Positions 43,367 to 52,017 of a DNA stretch of 64,000 bases are shown piece by piece. How positions within the stretch are numbered: the first letter of the stretch is position 1; each line of letters starts with the position of its first letter. Source of the DNA: Gordonia sp. SL306 (GTDB lineage: Bacteria > Actinomycetota > Actinomycetes > Mycobacteriales > Mycobacteriaceae); NCBI RefSeq assembly GCF_026625785.1, contig NZ_CP113063.1:5296970-5360969 (forward strand), given 5' to 3'. The notes beneath the pieces are model-generated. The model searched no databases and had not been told where the DNA came from. It worked only from the letters and a program-made list of their open reading frames with translations. The position numbers were made by a program, and so were the translations under genes.

Positions 43367-45391
43367 ATGACGAATGGACGCGCGTCGACAACGGGAACGG
43401 GCGATTCATCTGCCGGCGAACTGGATCAACGCAAGATCTGGTCGATCTTCGGCGGACTGATGCTGGCGATGCTGCTCGCGGCCCTGGATCAGACGATCGT
43501 ATCGACCGCCCTACCGACAATCGTCAATGATCTCGGCGGCGCGGAGCATCTGACCTGGGTCGTCACGGCCTACATGCTCGCGACCACCGCAACGACCCCA
43601 CTGTGGGGAAAGCTCGGCGACCTCTACGGTCGCCGATATTTGTTCATCGGTTGTGTGGTGCTCTTCCTCGTCGGCTCGGCGCTCTGTGGCACCGCGCAAT
43701 CGATGGGCGAGTTGATCGCATATCGCGCCCTCCAGGGAGTCGGGGCAGGCGGACTCATGGTGCTGGCACAGGCCATCATCGGCGACGTCGTCCCGCCGCG
43801 TGAACGCGGGCGGTATCAGGGCTTCTTCGGCGCCGTGTTCGGACTGGCCAGCGTCGCCGGCCCGCTCCTCGGCGGCTTCTTCGTCGACAACCTCAGCTGG
43901 CGCTGGGTGTTCTACATCAACCTGCCGATCGGCATCGTGGCACTGATCGCGGTGATCCTGGTCCTCCCGTCGACGTCGGCGAATGTGAGGGCCAAGATCG
44001 ATTACGCCGGGATCTTCCTGCTGGCCCTGGTGGCGACCTGTGTGGTGCTCGCAACGAGTTTCGGCTCACTCTGGGGCTGGGGCTCGCCGAGAATCCTCGG
44101 CCTCACCGCCGTCGCCATCGTCGCCGTCGTCGCGTTCGTCCTCGTGGAACAGCGGGTACCCGAGCCGGTCCTTCCGGTCCGGCTGCTGACCAACCGGGTC
44201 TTCGCGATCGCGTCGTCCATCGGCTTCGTGGTCGGTTTCGCGATGTTCGGAGCGATCACCTTCCTGCCCCTGTTCCTGCAATCGGTCCAAGGGGCGACCG
44301 CGACATCGTCGGGGCTGCGGATGGTTCCGATGATGCTGGGGCTCCTGATCACGTCGATCGCCAGCGGCCAGCTCATTAGTCGCAACGGCCGCTACAAGAT
44401 CTATCCGATCATCGGGTGCGCGATCTTCACCGTCGCCCTGTACCTGTTGTCCACGATGGACCGCAGCACCTCGGAGTTACTCACGAGCGTGTATCTCTTC
44501 ATCCTGGGCGTGGGGCTCGGCCTGGTCATGCAGGTGCTGGTGCTCGCTGTACAGAATGCCGTCGAGTATCGCGACCTCGGGACCGGCACCAGCGGGGCGA
44601 CGTTCTTCCGAACCATCGGTGCGTCGGTGGGCGTCGCGGTGTTCGGAGCGGTCTTCAACAGCCAGCTCGATTCGCACCTGACCAGCGGCGCCCCACCCGC
44701 GGCGGTCGGACGATGTTCCGCCGAGGTGCTGGAGGCATCGACTCTGACGTTGCCCTCCTGCCCCCCTGCCGTCCAGTCGTGGTTCCTGGACGGATTCACC
44801 GACGCGTTCCAGGTCGTGTTCCTCGTCGCGGTACCGATCGGCATCTTGGCCTTTGCTCTGTCGTGGTTGCTACCGGAGGTCGAGTTGCGCACCGTGACCC
44901 GCACTCCGGAGCCCAGCGAATCGTTCGGTATGCCCTCTGCGCGAACATCTCTGGAAGAACTCCGGCTCCAGGTGTGGCGCACTCTCGCACGGGAGGACCG
45001 GCTGCGCATCTGGGAGATCGTCGTCGCGACCGCCGGCAGCCCGTTGTCCAGAGGCGAAGCATGGATGGTCAGCCGGGTCTCGGAAGAGACGTCGCGGGAC
45101 TTCGCCGCGATGGTCGAAGCCTCCGACACACCCCTGCCGATCGTGAAGCAGACGGCTGACGACTTGGCGAAACGCGGAATGGTGACGATCGACAACGAGA
45201 CCGTGACGATCACGCCCGCCGGAACCGCCGAGGCCGATCGTCTCCTCGAGGCCCAGCGCGAACGGCTGCGTAGCTTCGTGGCGGACTACCCCGGCAGCGA
45301 CGAGGCCGACGTCAACCAGATGCTCGACGAGATCGCGGGGAGATTGCACGACGAGGTCCCGAAAGGCCTGACTGCCCAGGCGGATCGCTGA
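43367..45391 (+). CDS. DHA2-family multidrug MFS transporter with C-terminal winged-helix-like domain
   Basis: Drug:H+ antiporter with about 14 membrane segments in residues 25-510. Motifs: LDQTIVSTALPTIVNDLGG in the first helix, GKLGDLYGRRYLF (motif A), GAGGLMVLAQAIIGDVVPPRERGRYQG, and GPLLGGFFVD (motif C). After the last helix about 150 soluble residues follow (SLEELRLQVWRTLAREDRLRIWEIV, then IVKQTADDLAKRGMVTIDNETVTITPAGTAEAD), which read like a MarR-type winged helix. Such tails occur in some actinobacterial exporters, but their use is unclear. The ATG has AGGA upstream. Confidence 0.88.
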   Translation: MTNGRASTTGTGDSSAGELDQRKIWSIFGGLMLAMLLAALDQTIVSTALPTIVNDLGGAEHLTWVVTAYMLATTATTPLWGKLGDLYGRRYLFIGCVVLFLVGSALCGTAQSMGELIAYRALQGVGAGGLMVLAQAIIGDVVPPRERGRYQGFFGAVFGLASVAGPLLGGFFVDNLSWRWVFYINLPIGIVALIAVILVLPSTSANVRAKIDYAGIFLLALVATCVVLATSFGSLWGWGSPRILGLTAVAIVAVVAFVLVEQRVPEPVLPVRLLTNRVFAIASSIGFVVGFAMFGAITFLPLFLQSVQGATATSSGLRMVPMMLGLLITSIASGQLISRNGRYKIYPIIGCAIFTVALYLLSTMDRSTSELLTSVYLFILGVGLGLVMQVLVLAVQNAVEYRDLGTGTSGATFFRTIGASVGVAVFGAVFNSQLDSHLTSGAPPAAVGRCSAEVLEASTLTLPSCPPAVQSWFLDGFTDAFQVVFLVAVPIGILAFALSWLLPEVELRTVTRTPEPSESFGMPSARTSLEELRLQVWRTLAREDRLRIWEIVVATAGSPLSRGEAWMVSRVSEETSRDFAAMVEASDTPLPIVKQTADDLAKRGMVTIDNETVTITPAGTAEADRLLEAQRERLRSFVADYPGSDEADVNQMLDEIAGRLHDEVPKGLTAQADR

Positions 45392-45548
45392 CGAGGCAAC
45401 AAGATCGGGTGACCGCGTCAGCGCATCCGCACCACGAACGCGTTCGTACACAGCGCAAACGCCGCTGCCGCGAGCAACGAGCCAGCGGATCGAGATGTGC
45501 GATCTCCGGCCGTACCCGTCGGCATTCACCGGGACGGTGCCCATCAGC

Positions 45549-45588
45549 AGAAACAAGAGGTCCCGGAACTCGTTGAGTTCCGGGACCT
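45549..45588 (-). terminator. Intrinsic terminator after tRNA-Pro
   Basis: Perfect 14-base arms, AGGTCCCGGAACTC (45558-45571) and GAGTTCCGGGACCT (45575-45588), with a 3-base loop. On the minus strand the hairpin is followed by a T-rich stretch (CTTGTTTCTG). It lies just downstream of the tRNA; the other face points at the end of the DHA2 exporter gene and may stop that transcript as well. Confidence 0.85.
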
Positions 45589-45594
45589 TCGTTG

Positions 45595-45668
45595 TCGGGC
45601 TGACAGGATTTGAACCTGCGACCACTTGACCCCCAGTCAAGTGCGCTACCAAACTGCGCCACAGCCCG
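45595..45668 (-). tRNA. tRNA-Pro (anticodon GGG)
   Basis: On the minus strand the 7-base acceptor stem CGGGCTG pairs with CAGCCCG; the D arm GCGCAGTTTGGTAGCGC and the T arm with GGTTCAAATCC are complete. The anticodon stem CTTGA/TCAAG encloses the loop CTGGGGG, giving anticodon GGG for proline codons CCC and CCT. The 3' CCA is not encoded (ACA follows the stem). Confidence 0.96.
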
Positions 45669-45769
45669 TTGCCCCGCAAGCGGGGCGTTGATGAGCGTAG
45701 CCGACGAGCCTCGGTTCGATCCAATCGCCTGGTCAGGCGCGTCGGAACCTAATCCCGCCGGCCACCTGC

Positions 45770-46036
45770 TCAGTTCGCAGGCGAACGCTTCTTGTACCAG
45801 ATCCAGCCGCCGGTCACGAGGAGCGCACCGACGATGGACCCGATGATGCCGCTGGCGCGGAAGTTGATCCCGTCACCCGAGAGCAGGCTGATCAACAGTC
45901 CGCCGATGAACGAGCCGACCACACCCGCGACGATCGCGAGACCCCAGTCGATACTCCACATGTTCTTGCCGCCGATGATCAGCTGGGCAAGGGCGCCGAT
46001 GACCATTCCGAACACGATGATTCCGATGATGAGCAC
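45770..46036 (-). CDS. GlsB/YeaQ/YmgE family stress-response membrane protein
   Basis: A small membrane protein of about 88 residues with three hydrophobic helices rich in Gly: VLIIGIIVFGMVIGALAQLIIGG, GLAIVAGVVGSFIGGLLISLL and ASGIIGSIVGALLVTGGWIWY, ending in a basic KKRS. Family members respond to stress; the molecular role is unknown. The start is not certain: a GTG was chosen to give the normal family length; no ribosome site is clear, and a frame 14 codons longer exists. Confidence 0.8.
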   Translation of the reverse strand: MLIIGIIVFGMVIGALAQLIIGGKNMWSIDWGLAIVAGVVGSFIGGLLISLLSGDGINFRASGIIGSIVGALLVTGGWIWYKKRSPAN

Positions 46037-46114
46037 GAGTGGAAGTATCGCACGACCGATCGCAGCGACCGGACACACGGTCGTCCGCGCGTCCCGGATC
46101 CGCCGTCATCCAGG

Positions 46115-47560
46115 TCAGCGCTTGCGGCGCTGCTCCCGCTTGTCGCGGACACGCACATTCACCCGCACCGGCGAACCGTCGAAGTTGAACTCCTCACGCA
46201 GCCGGCGCTCGAGGAATCTGCGGTATCCCGCCTCCAGGAAGCCCGTGGTGAACAGGACGAACGTCGGCGGTCTGGTGGCGGCCTGCGTGGCGAACATGAC
46301 GCGCGGCTGGCGACCACCACGCAGCGGCGGTGGTGTGGCGGCAATGACCTCTTTGAGCCAGTTGTTGAGGCGGCCGGTGCCGACCCGTTTGTCCCACGAT
46401 TCCAGCGCACCTTCGATCGCGGGCACCAGCTTCTGCACCGACCGTCCGGTGCTCGCCGAGATGTTGACCCGTCTCGCCCAGGGCACCCGGGCGAGTTCCC
46501 GGTCGATCTCCTTGTCGAGCTGGTAACGACGATCCTCGTCGACCAGATCCCACTTGTTGAAGGCGATCACCAGAGCGCGGCCGCTCTCGATGATCATCGA
46601 CAGCACGCGGAGATCCTGTTCGGTGATCGGCTCGGACGAATCGATGAGCAGGATCGCGACCTCGGCTGCGTCGAGCGCGGCGCGCGTGCGCAGCGACGCG
46701 TAGTACTCGTGCCCGCTTGCCGTCCGCACCTTGCGGCGCAGACCGGCCGTGTCGACGAACTGCCAGGTGGTGCCATCGATCTCGATGAGCTCGTCGACCG
46801 GGTCCACGGTGGTACCGGCGACATTGTCGACCACCGACCGATGCGTACCTGCCAGCTTGTTCAGCAGGGAGCTCTTCCCGACGTTGGGTTTGCCCACCAG
46901 CGCGACGCGGCGGGGGCCGCCGAGCGCCGGCGCCTCGCGAGGCGTCTCCGGGAGCACCTCGAGAATCACGTCGAGCAGGTCACCGGCACCGCGGCCGTGC
47001 GCGGCCGAGACCGGGAACGGCTCACCGAGCCCCAGCGACCACAGGGTGGCCGTCTCGGCCTCCGCACGCTCACTGTCGACCTTGTTGGCGGCCAGGATGA
47101 CCGGCGTCTTGGAGCGACGCAGCACGCGGGCGACGGCCTCGTCGGTCGTGGTGGCCCCGACGGTTGCATCGACCACCAGGACGATGGCGTCCGCAGTGCG
47201 CATGGCTTGTTCGGCCTGCGCCGCCACGGCCTGCTGCAGGCCCTTGGCGTCCGGTTCCCATCCGCCGGTGTCGACGACGGTGAACCGGCGCCCAGACCAA
47301 CTCGCGGAGTACGAGACCCGATCACGGGTGACGCCGGGAATGTCCTCGACGACGGCCTCCCGTCGCCCGAGAATTCGGTTGACCAGCGTCGACTTCCCCA
47401 CGTTCGGCCTGCCCACGATAGCGAGCACCGGCATCGGGGTGCCGTCGATGGGTTCCCCGTCGACATCGAAATCGGACAGCTGCCAGTCGGCTTCGTCCGA
47501 CCACGTGCCGTCACCCGGCAAGGCCAGTTCGTCCCCGCCGGTGATGTTCTGCTCGCTCAC
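46115..47560 (-). CDS. der: Ribosome biogenesis GTPase Der
   Basis: Essential GTPase with two G domains that acts in 50S subunit assembly. G1 motifs are GRPNVGKSTLVNR near residue 52 and GKPNVGKSSLLNK near 225; the G4 motifs are ANKVDSE and FNKWDLVD. The C-terminal KH-like domain includes the MFATQAATRPPTFVLFTTG region and a basic tail RVRDKREQRRKR. The 45-residue acidic N-terminal extension before the first G domain is common in Actinobacteria. Starts four bases inside the end of cmk, so it is translationally coupled. Confidence 0.97.
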   Translation of the reverse strand: MSEQNITGGDELALPGDGTWSDEADWQLSDFDVDGEPIDGTPMPVLAIVGRPNVGKSTLVNRILGRREAVVEDIPGVTRDRVSYSASWSGRRFTVVDTGGWEPDAKGLQQAVAAQAEQAMRTADAIVLVVDATVGATTTDEAVARVLRRSKTPVILAANKVDSERAEAETATLWSLGLGEPFPVSAAHGRGAGDLLDVILEVLPETPREAPALGGPRRVALVGKPNVGKSSLLNKLAGTHRSVVDNVAGTTVDPVDELIEIDGTTWQFVDTAGLRRKVRTASGHEYYASLRTRAALDAAEVAILLIDSSEPITEQDLRVLSMIIESGRALVIAFNKWDLVDEDRRYQLDKEIDRELARVPWARRVNISASTGRSVQKLVPAIEGALESWDKRVGTGRLNNWLKEVIAATPPPLRGGRQPRVMFATQAATRPPTFVLFTTGFLEAGYRRFLERRLREEFNFDGSPVRVNVRVRDKREQRRKR

Positions 47561-48255
47561 GACTGCACTCCGATCCGGTCGCGGACCAGGGCGCCGAGGG
47601 TCTCGACGACCTGGTCGCGGGTCAGGTCACTGGTGTCGACGATCACGGCGTCGTCTGCAGGGCGCAGCGGCGACACCGCCCGGGTCGAGTCGAGATGGTC
47701 ACGTCGATTGACACCGGTCAGCACCTCGGCCAGGTCGCTCGGGCGCCCGGCCGCGACATTCTGCTGATGCCGCCGGGCCGCCCGCGCCTCGGGCGTGGCG
47801 GTCAGGAAGACTTTGAGGTCTGCGTCCGGGAACACCACGGTCCCGATGTCGCGACCCTCCACCACGACGAACGATCCCTGTGCCGCACGGCGTTGGACCG
47901 CAACGAGTTTGGTGCGTACCGACGGCACCGCGGAGACTGCCGAAACCGCGTCGGTCACCACGTCGGTACGGATCTCGGAGGAGACGTCGACGCCGTCGAG
48001 GATGGTTGCCGAACTGTCGGCGAGCACGTTCAGACCGATGTCGGCCCTGGTCACCACGGCGCCGATCGAGTCCGTGTCATCAAGCGCGACACCGGCCTTC
48101 AGCACGGCGAGGGTGGCCGCCCGGTACATGGCACCGGTGTCCAGGAAGCGGGCGCCGACACGGTCGGCGAGAATCCGCGACACCGTCGACTTTCCGGTTC
48201 CGGCGGGACCGTCGATGGCGATGACATGCGTGCCGACCGCGTCGTCGTGACTCAC
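47557..48255 (-). CDS. cmk: Cytidylate kinase
   Basis: Phosphorylates CMP and dCMP with ATP. P-loop IDGPAGTGKSTVSRILA at about residues 14-30; the CMP-binding region is RFLDTGAMYRA; VVEGRDIGTVVFPDADLKVFLTA marks the conserved centre; and RRHQQN in the lid. At 232 residues it is normal. Overlaps both neighbours (rluB and der) by four bases. With pyrG in the same gene run it covers CTP supply. Confidence 0.96.
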   Translation of the reverse strand: MSHDDAVGTHVIAIDGPAGTGKSTVSRILADRVGARFLDTGAMYRAATLAVLKAGVALDDTDSIGAVVTRADIGLNVLADSSATILDGVDVSSEIRTDVVTDAVSAVSAVPSVRTKLVAVQRRAAQGSFVVVEGRDIGTVVFPDADLKVFLTATPEARAARRHQQNVAAGRPSDLAEVLTGVNRRDHLDSTRAVSPLRPADDAVIVDTSDLTRDQVVETLGALVRDRIGVQS

Positions 48256-49253
48256 AACCCCACCGCCTTGTACAACGCGCCGATCTCGTTCTTACCCAGT
48301 ACGCGCAGGCTGCCGGGCCGCTGCTCACCGAGGGAGACCGCGCCGATGTTGGTGCGCACCAGGCTGGTCACCGGGAATCCGACCTCTTCCATCATGCGCC
48401 GGACGATCCTGTTCCGGCCTTCGTGCAAGGTGATGCGCACCAACGACTGGCCCTCGTGAACGCCGACGACGGTGAAACCGTCGACCGCCACCGGGCCGTC
48501 CTCGAGCTCGATCCCGTCCTTGAGGGTGCGGCCGACCGAGCGCGGCACCTCGCCGCGGAGCTCGGCCATATAGGTCTTCGGCACCTCGAACGAGGGATGC
48601 ATGAGGCGGTGGGCGAGCTCGCCGTCGTTGGTCAGCAACAGCAGTCCCTCGGTGTCGGCGTCGAGCCTGCCCACGTGGAAGAGTCGCTGCCCGGCCATCA
48701 CACGTTCGGCGACGATGTCGCCGATGCACGGTCGGCCCTGGTCGTCGGACATCGTGGACTGCCAGCCCTTGGGCTTGTTGAGGGCCAGGTACTGCCGGGT
48801 CTCGTCGATCACGACCCGCGCACCGTCCACCCGGATCACCGCGGTGTCGGGGTTGATGCGCATCCCCTGCTCGGTGACGATCTGCCCGTCGACGTCGACA
48901 CGACCGGCGGCGATGAGCTCCTCGGCACCACGACGCGATGCCACCCCCGCGGAGGCGAGTACCTTCTGCAACCGCACGCCGTCCTCGACGTAGGTGGCGC
49001 CGGTCGCACCCGGATCCTGGGCCGGGGTCTGGTGACGAGCCGGTTTCGCGTTGTTCAGACGCACCTTGCCCGACGTCACGTTGGGCTTCGACGAGCCTTT
49101 TCGATGAGTCTTCTTGGACGACCGGCCCTCGCTCACGGCACTTGCGCCACCGTGCCCTTTGTTGCCCGTCTTGGGAGTGTTCTTGCCTGTCTTCTGGGCG
49201 CGCGACGTCTTCTTGCGCGGGCCCGGTGTGCCGTCTCGGCTAGCGGATGCCAT
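48252..49253 (-). CDS. rluB: 23S rRNA pseudouridine synthase, RluB type
   Basis: Isomerises a uridine in 23S rRNA. A basic, disordered N-terminal extension of about 90 residues (KKTSRAQKTGKNTPKTGNKG) precedes the S4 domain (VRLQKVLASAGVASRRGAEELIAAGRVDVDG), then the catalytic domain with Asp in HVGRLDADTEGLLLLTNDG and the closing EGRNRIVRRMMEEVGFPVTSLVR. The Lys-rich extension is typical of actinobacterial members and probably binds RNA. The ATG chosen has AGGA upstream and lies four bases past the scpB stop. Exact target base not shown. Confidence 0.92.
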   Translation of the reverse strand: MASASRDGTPGPRKKTSRAQKTGKNTPKTGNKGHGGASAVSEGRSSKKTHRKGSSKPNVTSGKVRLNNAKPARHQTPAQDPGATGATYVEDGVRLQKVLASAGVASRRGAEELIAAGRVDVDGQIVTEQGMRINPDTAVIRVDGARVVIDETRQYLALNKPKGWQSTMSDDQGRPCIGDIVAERVMAGQRLFHVGRLDADTEGLLLLTNDGELAHRLMHPSFEVPKTYMAELRGEVPRSVGRTLKDGIELEDGPVAVDGFTVVGVHEGQSLVRITLHEGRNRIVRRMMEEVGFPVTSLVRTNIGAVSLGEQRPGSLRVLGKNEIGALYKAVGL

Positions 49254-49257
49254 GTCA

Positions 49258-50043
49258 TCAGTCCTGGTCGTCGGGGTCCGGGACGGACGTCGATGAGTGC
49301 TGTGCGTCCGTTCCGGGTGAATCGTTCTCCATCGAGTCTGACCGGTGACCACCGAGTTTGGCGAATCGCGGGTCTGACGAGATCTCCTCATCGAGGTCGT
49401 CGATCACGTCGACGTCGGGCAACAGCGGCGCGAGATCGGGCAATTCGGTCAGGGATGCGAGGCCGAGACGCTCGAGGAACATCTCTGTGGTGGCGTAGGT
49501 GATGGCCGAGGTCTGGGGGTCGGTGCCGACCTCGTTGATCAGGCCGCGGGCCACCAGGGTGCGGATCACGCCGTCGACGTTGACGCCGCGGATGGCGCTC
49601 ACACGTGCACGGGTGACCGGTTGACGGTAGGCGATCACCGCCAGGGTCTCCAGCGCCGCCCGGGTGAGCTTCGAGCGGGCGCCGTCGAGCAGCAGGCGCT
49701 CGACATAGGGGGCGAACTCCGCCCGCGTGTAGAACCGCCAGCCGTCACCGGCGTACCGAAGGTCGATACCGCTGCCGGACTCGGCGAGTTCCTCCGCCAT
49801 GCGCGTCAGCATCGTGCGTACCCGCAGCCGATCCTGATCGACCGCGGTGGCCAGTTCGTCCGTGGTCGCGGGCGTGTCGACCACCAGCAGAACCGCCTCG
49901 AGCGCCGACCGCAACCGGTCGTCGTCGAGGACGATCTCCTCCTCGACGACGAGGGCGGCCTGCTCGGCGTCGAGGGTCGTCGGTCCCGCTGCTGACTCTG
50001 GGATTCCGGTGGTTTCTCTCGCCGGATCCTGCTCGTCGGTCAT
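49258..50043 (-). CDS. scpB: Segregation and condensation protein B
   Basis: Partner of ScpA in the SMC condensin complex. After about 45 polar residues there are two winged-helix domains: RLRSALEAVLLVVDTPATTDELA and LTRAALETLAVIAYRQPVTRARVSAIRGVNVDGVIRTL, the latter being the family signature. A disordered acidic tail follows (DDLDEEISSDPRF...). The ATG overlaps the scpA stop (ATGA); the frame upstream inside scpA is not protein. Same order as in M. tuberculosis Rv1709-Rv1710. Confidence 0.94.
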   Translation of the reverse strand: MTDEQDPARETTGIPESAAGPTTLDAEQAALVVEEEIVLDDDRLRSALEAVLLVVDTPATTDELATAVDQDRLRVRTMLTRMAEELAESGSGIDLRYAGDGWRFYTRAEFAPYVERLLLDGARSKLTRAALETLAVIAYRQPVTRARVSAIRGVNVDGVIRTLVARGLINEVGTDPQTSAITYATTEMFLERLGLASLTELPDLAPLLPDVDVIDDLDEEISSDPRFAKLGGHRSDSMENDSPGTDAQHSSTSVPDPDDQD

Positions 50044-50963
50044 CCGTAGTCCTCCGCCCTGTCGATGTTGACGTCGTCCACGTCTCGGTCTCCGGTCCAG
50101 TTCACCCGCAACTCCCCCAATGCCTCGGGTTGTTCGAAGGTGACGGCCTGCTCGCGGAAGAGCTCCAGCAGCCCGAGGAATCGGCCGATGACCTCGAGGC
50201 CGGACTCGCATTCGGCGACCAGCTCACCGAAGCTCAGCCAATCACCGGGTCGCATGGCGAGTATCTCGGCGAGGCGACGGGCCTGCTCGGGGACCGAGAC
50301 CTGCGATGCGTGCAAGTGGTCCAGGCCGACGGTCGGTGTCGGGCGCGGTGTCATCGCCGTCGCCGCCACCTGGGCGAATCCTCGGGCGTCGACGCCGAGG
50401 GTCACCTCGGGCAGAAGATCCTCGAACTGCTGTTCCAGCGACACCGCTCGTGGATAGCGCTGCAGCGCAGCGGCTTCCAACTCCCCGAACAACGCGGCAA
50501 CCTGTTTGTAGGCACGGTACTGCAGCAGCCGCGCGAACAGCAGGTCCCTCGCCTCGAGCAGGGCCAGATCCTCGGGGTCGTCGATCTCCCCGGACGGCAG
50601 CAGCCGCGCCGCCTTCAGGTCGAGCAACGTCGCCGCGACAACGAGGAATTCGGTGGTCTGTTCCAGGCCCATCTCGGGTCCGAGGTCACGGGTGTAAGCG
50701 ATGAAGTCATCGGTCACCTCGTGCAGCGCGACCTCGGTCACATCGAGGCGATGCTGGCTGATGAGGTTCAGGAGCAGGTCGAACGGGCCCTCGAAGTTCC
50801 GCAGGCGGACCTGGAAACCCGTCGGCTTCTCGTCTGCCGCCTCCGACGTGTCCGGCGCCGACTCGGTCATGTGACCGTCCGCGACCACCGGCTCGGCCAC
50901 TGCACTGTCGGACACCGGACTGTCGGACACTGCACTGTCGGACACCGGGTCGCCGTCGGTCAT
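50040..50963 (-). CDS. scpA: Segregation and condensation protein A
   Basis: Kleisin subunit joining SMC heads in chromosome condensation. Core starts at FQVRLRNFEGPFDLLLNLISQHRLDVTEVALHEVTDDFIAY (about residues 50-90), with ATLLDLKAARLLP in the middle and a C-terminal winged helix (SFGELVAECESGLEVIGRFLGLLELFREQAVTFEQPEALGELRV). The first 30 residues are an imperfect five-residue repeat, VSDSA/VSDSP, encoded by near-identical 15-base units, likely disordered and variable. Overlaps parA and scpB by four bases. Confidence 0.95.
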   Translation of the reverse strand: MTDGDPVSDSAVSDSPVSDSAVAEPVVADGHMTESAPDTSEAADEKPTGFQVRLRNFEGPFDLLLNLISQHRLDVTEVALHEVTDDFIAYTRDLGPEMGLEQTTEFLVVAATLLDLKAARLLPSGEIDDPEDLALLEARDLLFARLLQYRAYKQVAALFGELEAAALQRYPRAVSLEQQFEDLLPEVTLGVDARGFAQVAATAMTPRPTPTVGLDHLHASQVSVPEQARRLAEILAMRPGDWLSFGELVAECESGLEVIGRFLGLLELFREQAVTFEQPEALGELRVNWTGDRDVDDVNIDRAEDYG

Positions 50964-51901
50964 GCCTGCCGGGAGTCGCGCGCGATCACCTCGCGCGCCA
51001 GCGCCCGGTAGGCCTTGGCTCCCGCCGACTTCGGCGCCCAGGACGTGATGGGTTCACCCGCGACGCTCGTCTCGGGGAATCGCACCGTCCGGCTGATCAC
51101 GGTGTCGTAGACGGCGTCGCCGAACACCTCGACCACACGGGCCATCACCTCTCGCGAGTGCAATGTGCGCGCGTCGAACATGGTCACCAGAATCCCGCCG
51201 AGATTCAGACGCGGGTTGAGACGATCACGGACCTTGTCGATCGTGTCGGTGAGCAGGGCGAGCCCGCGCAGACTGAAGTATTCGCATTCCATCGGGATGA
51301 CGACGGTGTCCGAGCAGGCGAGCGCATTCACGGTGAGCAGGCCCAGCGACGGCTGGCAGTCGATCAGCACGAAGTCGTAGCGATCGAGCACCGGGTGGAG
51401 CGCGCGGGCCAGTGATTGCTCGCGGCCGACCTCGGTGACCAGCTGGATCTCGGCGGCCGACAGGTCGATGTTGCTGGGCAGCAGGTCGAGGCCGTCGACC
51501 CTGGTGCGCATCAGCACGTCGTCGGTGGCGGCCTGTGGCGGTACCAGCAGGTTGTAGACGGTCTGGTCGAGATCGTGATGCGGAACGCCGAGACCCGCCG
51601 ACAACGCGCCCTGCGGATCCAGGTCCACGAGCAGCACCCTACGGCCGTATTCGGCCAGCGCCGCACCGAGATTGATCGTCGACGTGGTCTTGCCGACGCC
51701 GCCCTTCTGGTTGCACACGGCCACCACCGTGGCCGGGCCGTGCCGGTCCAGTGGGACCGGTTCGGGGATGTCGCGATAGGGCCGGCCGGTCGGGCCTATC
51801 TCGGTCTCGTGCTCGGTCTCCTCGTCGGCGTCGTGGGACGGCGCGACAGAGATCCGGTACTGGTCATCGGCAGCGGACCGCGGGGCCCCCGGGGTGCTCA
51901 C
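50960..51901 (-). CDS. ParA family chromosome-partitioning ATPase
   Basis: Deviant Walker ATPase of the Soj/ParA family. After about 65 polar residues the P-loop is CNQKGGVGKTTSTINLGAALA, then VLLVDLDPQGALSAGLGV and VLIDCQPSLGLLTVNALACSD, with GGILVTMFDARTLHSREV as the third conserved block. No ParB gene is adjacent, so it is the ScpA-linked ParA paralogue (M. tuberculosis Rv1708 position), not the origin-proximal ParA. The GTG start gives 313 residues; the frame extends further upstream without conserved sequence. Coupled to scpA by a 4-base overlap. Confidence 0.9.
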   Translation of the reverse strand: MSTPGAPRSAADDQYRISVAPSHDADEETEHETEIGPTGRPYRDIPEPVPLDRHGPATVVAVCNQKGGVGKTTSTINLGAALAEYGRRVLLVDLDPQGALSAGLGVPHHDLDQTVYNLLVPPQAATDDVLMRTRVDGLDLLPSNIDLSAAEIQLVTEVGREQSLARALHPVLDRYDFVLIDCQPSLGLLTVNALACSDTVVIPMECEYFSLRGLALLTDTIDKVRDRLNPRLNLGGILVTMFDARTLHSREVMARVVEVFGDAVYDTVISRTVRFPETSVAGEPITSWAPKSAGAKAYRALAREVIARDSRQA

Positions 51902-52017
51902 GTGTCCGCCGCTCCCATCTCTCGTCTCGACCTCGAACAGGACCCAGCCTAGTGGGTCACCTGGCCGATTCGGCGGAGCATCGCCGACAACCGACCCGGG
52001 ACCATTTCCGTGGGTGC

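Noticed and set aside
50960..51901. ParA as a marker of the replication origin
   Set aside because: No parB, dnaA, gidB or DnaA-box cluster nearby; it belongs to the scpAB block.
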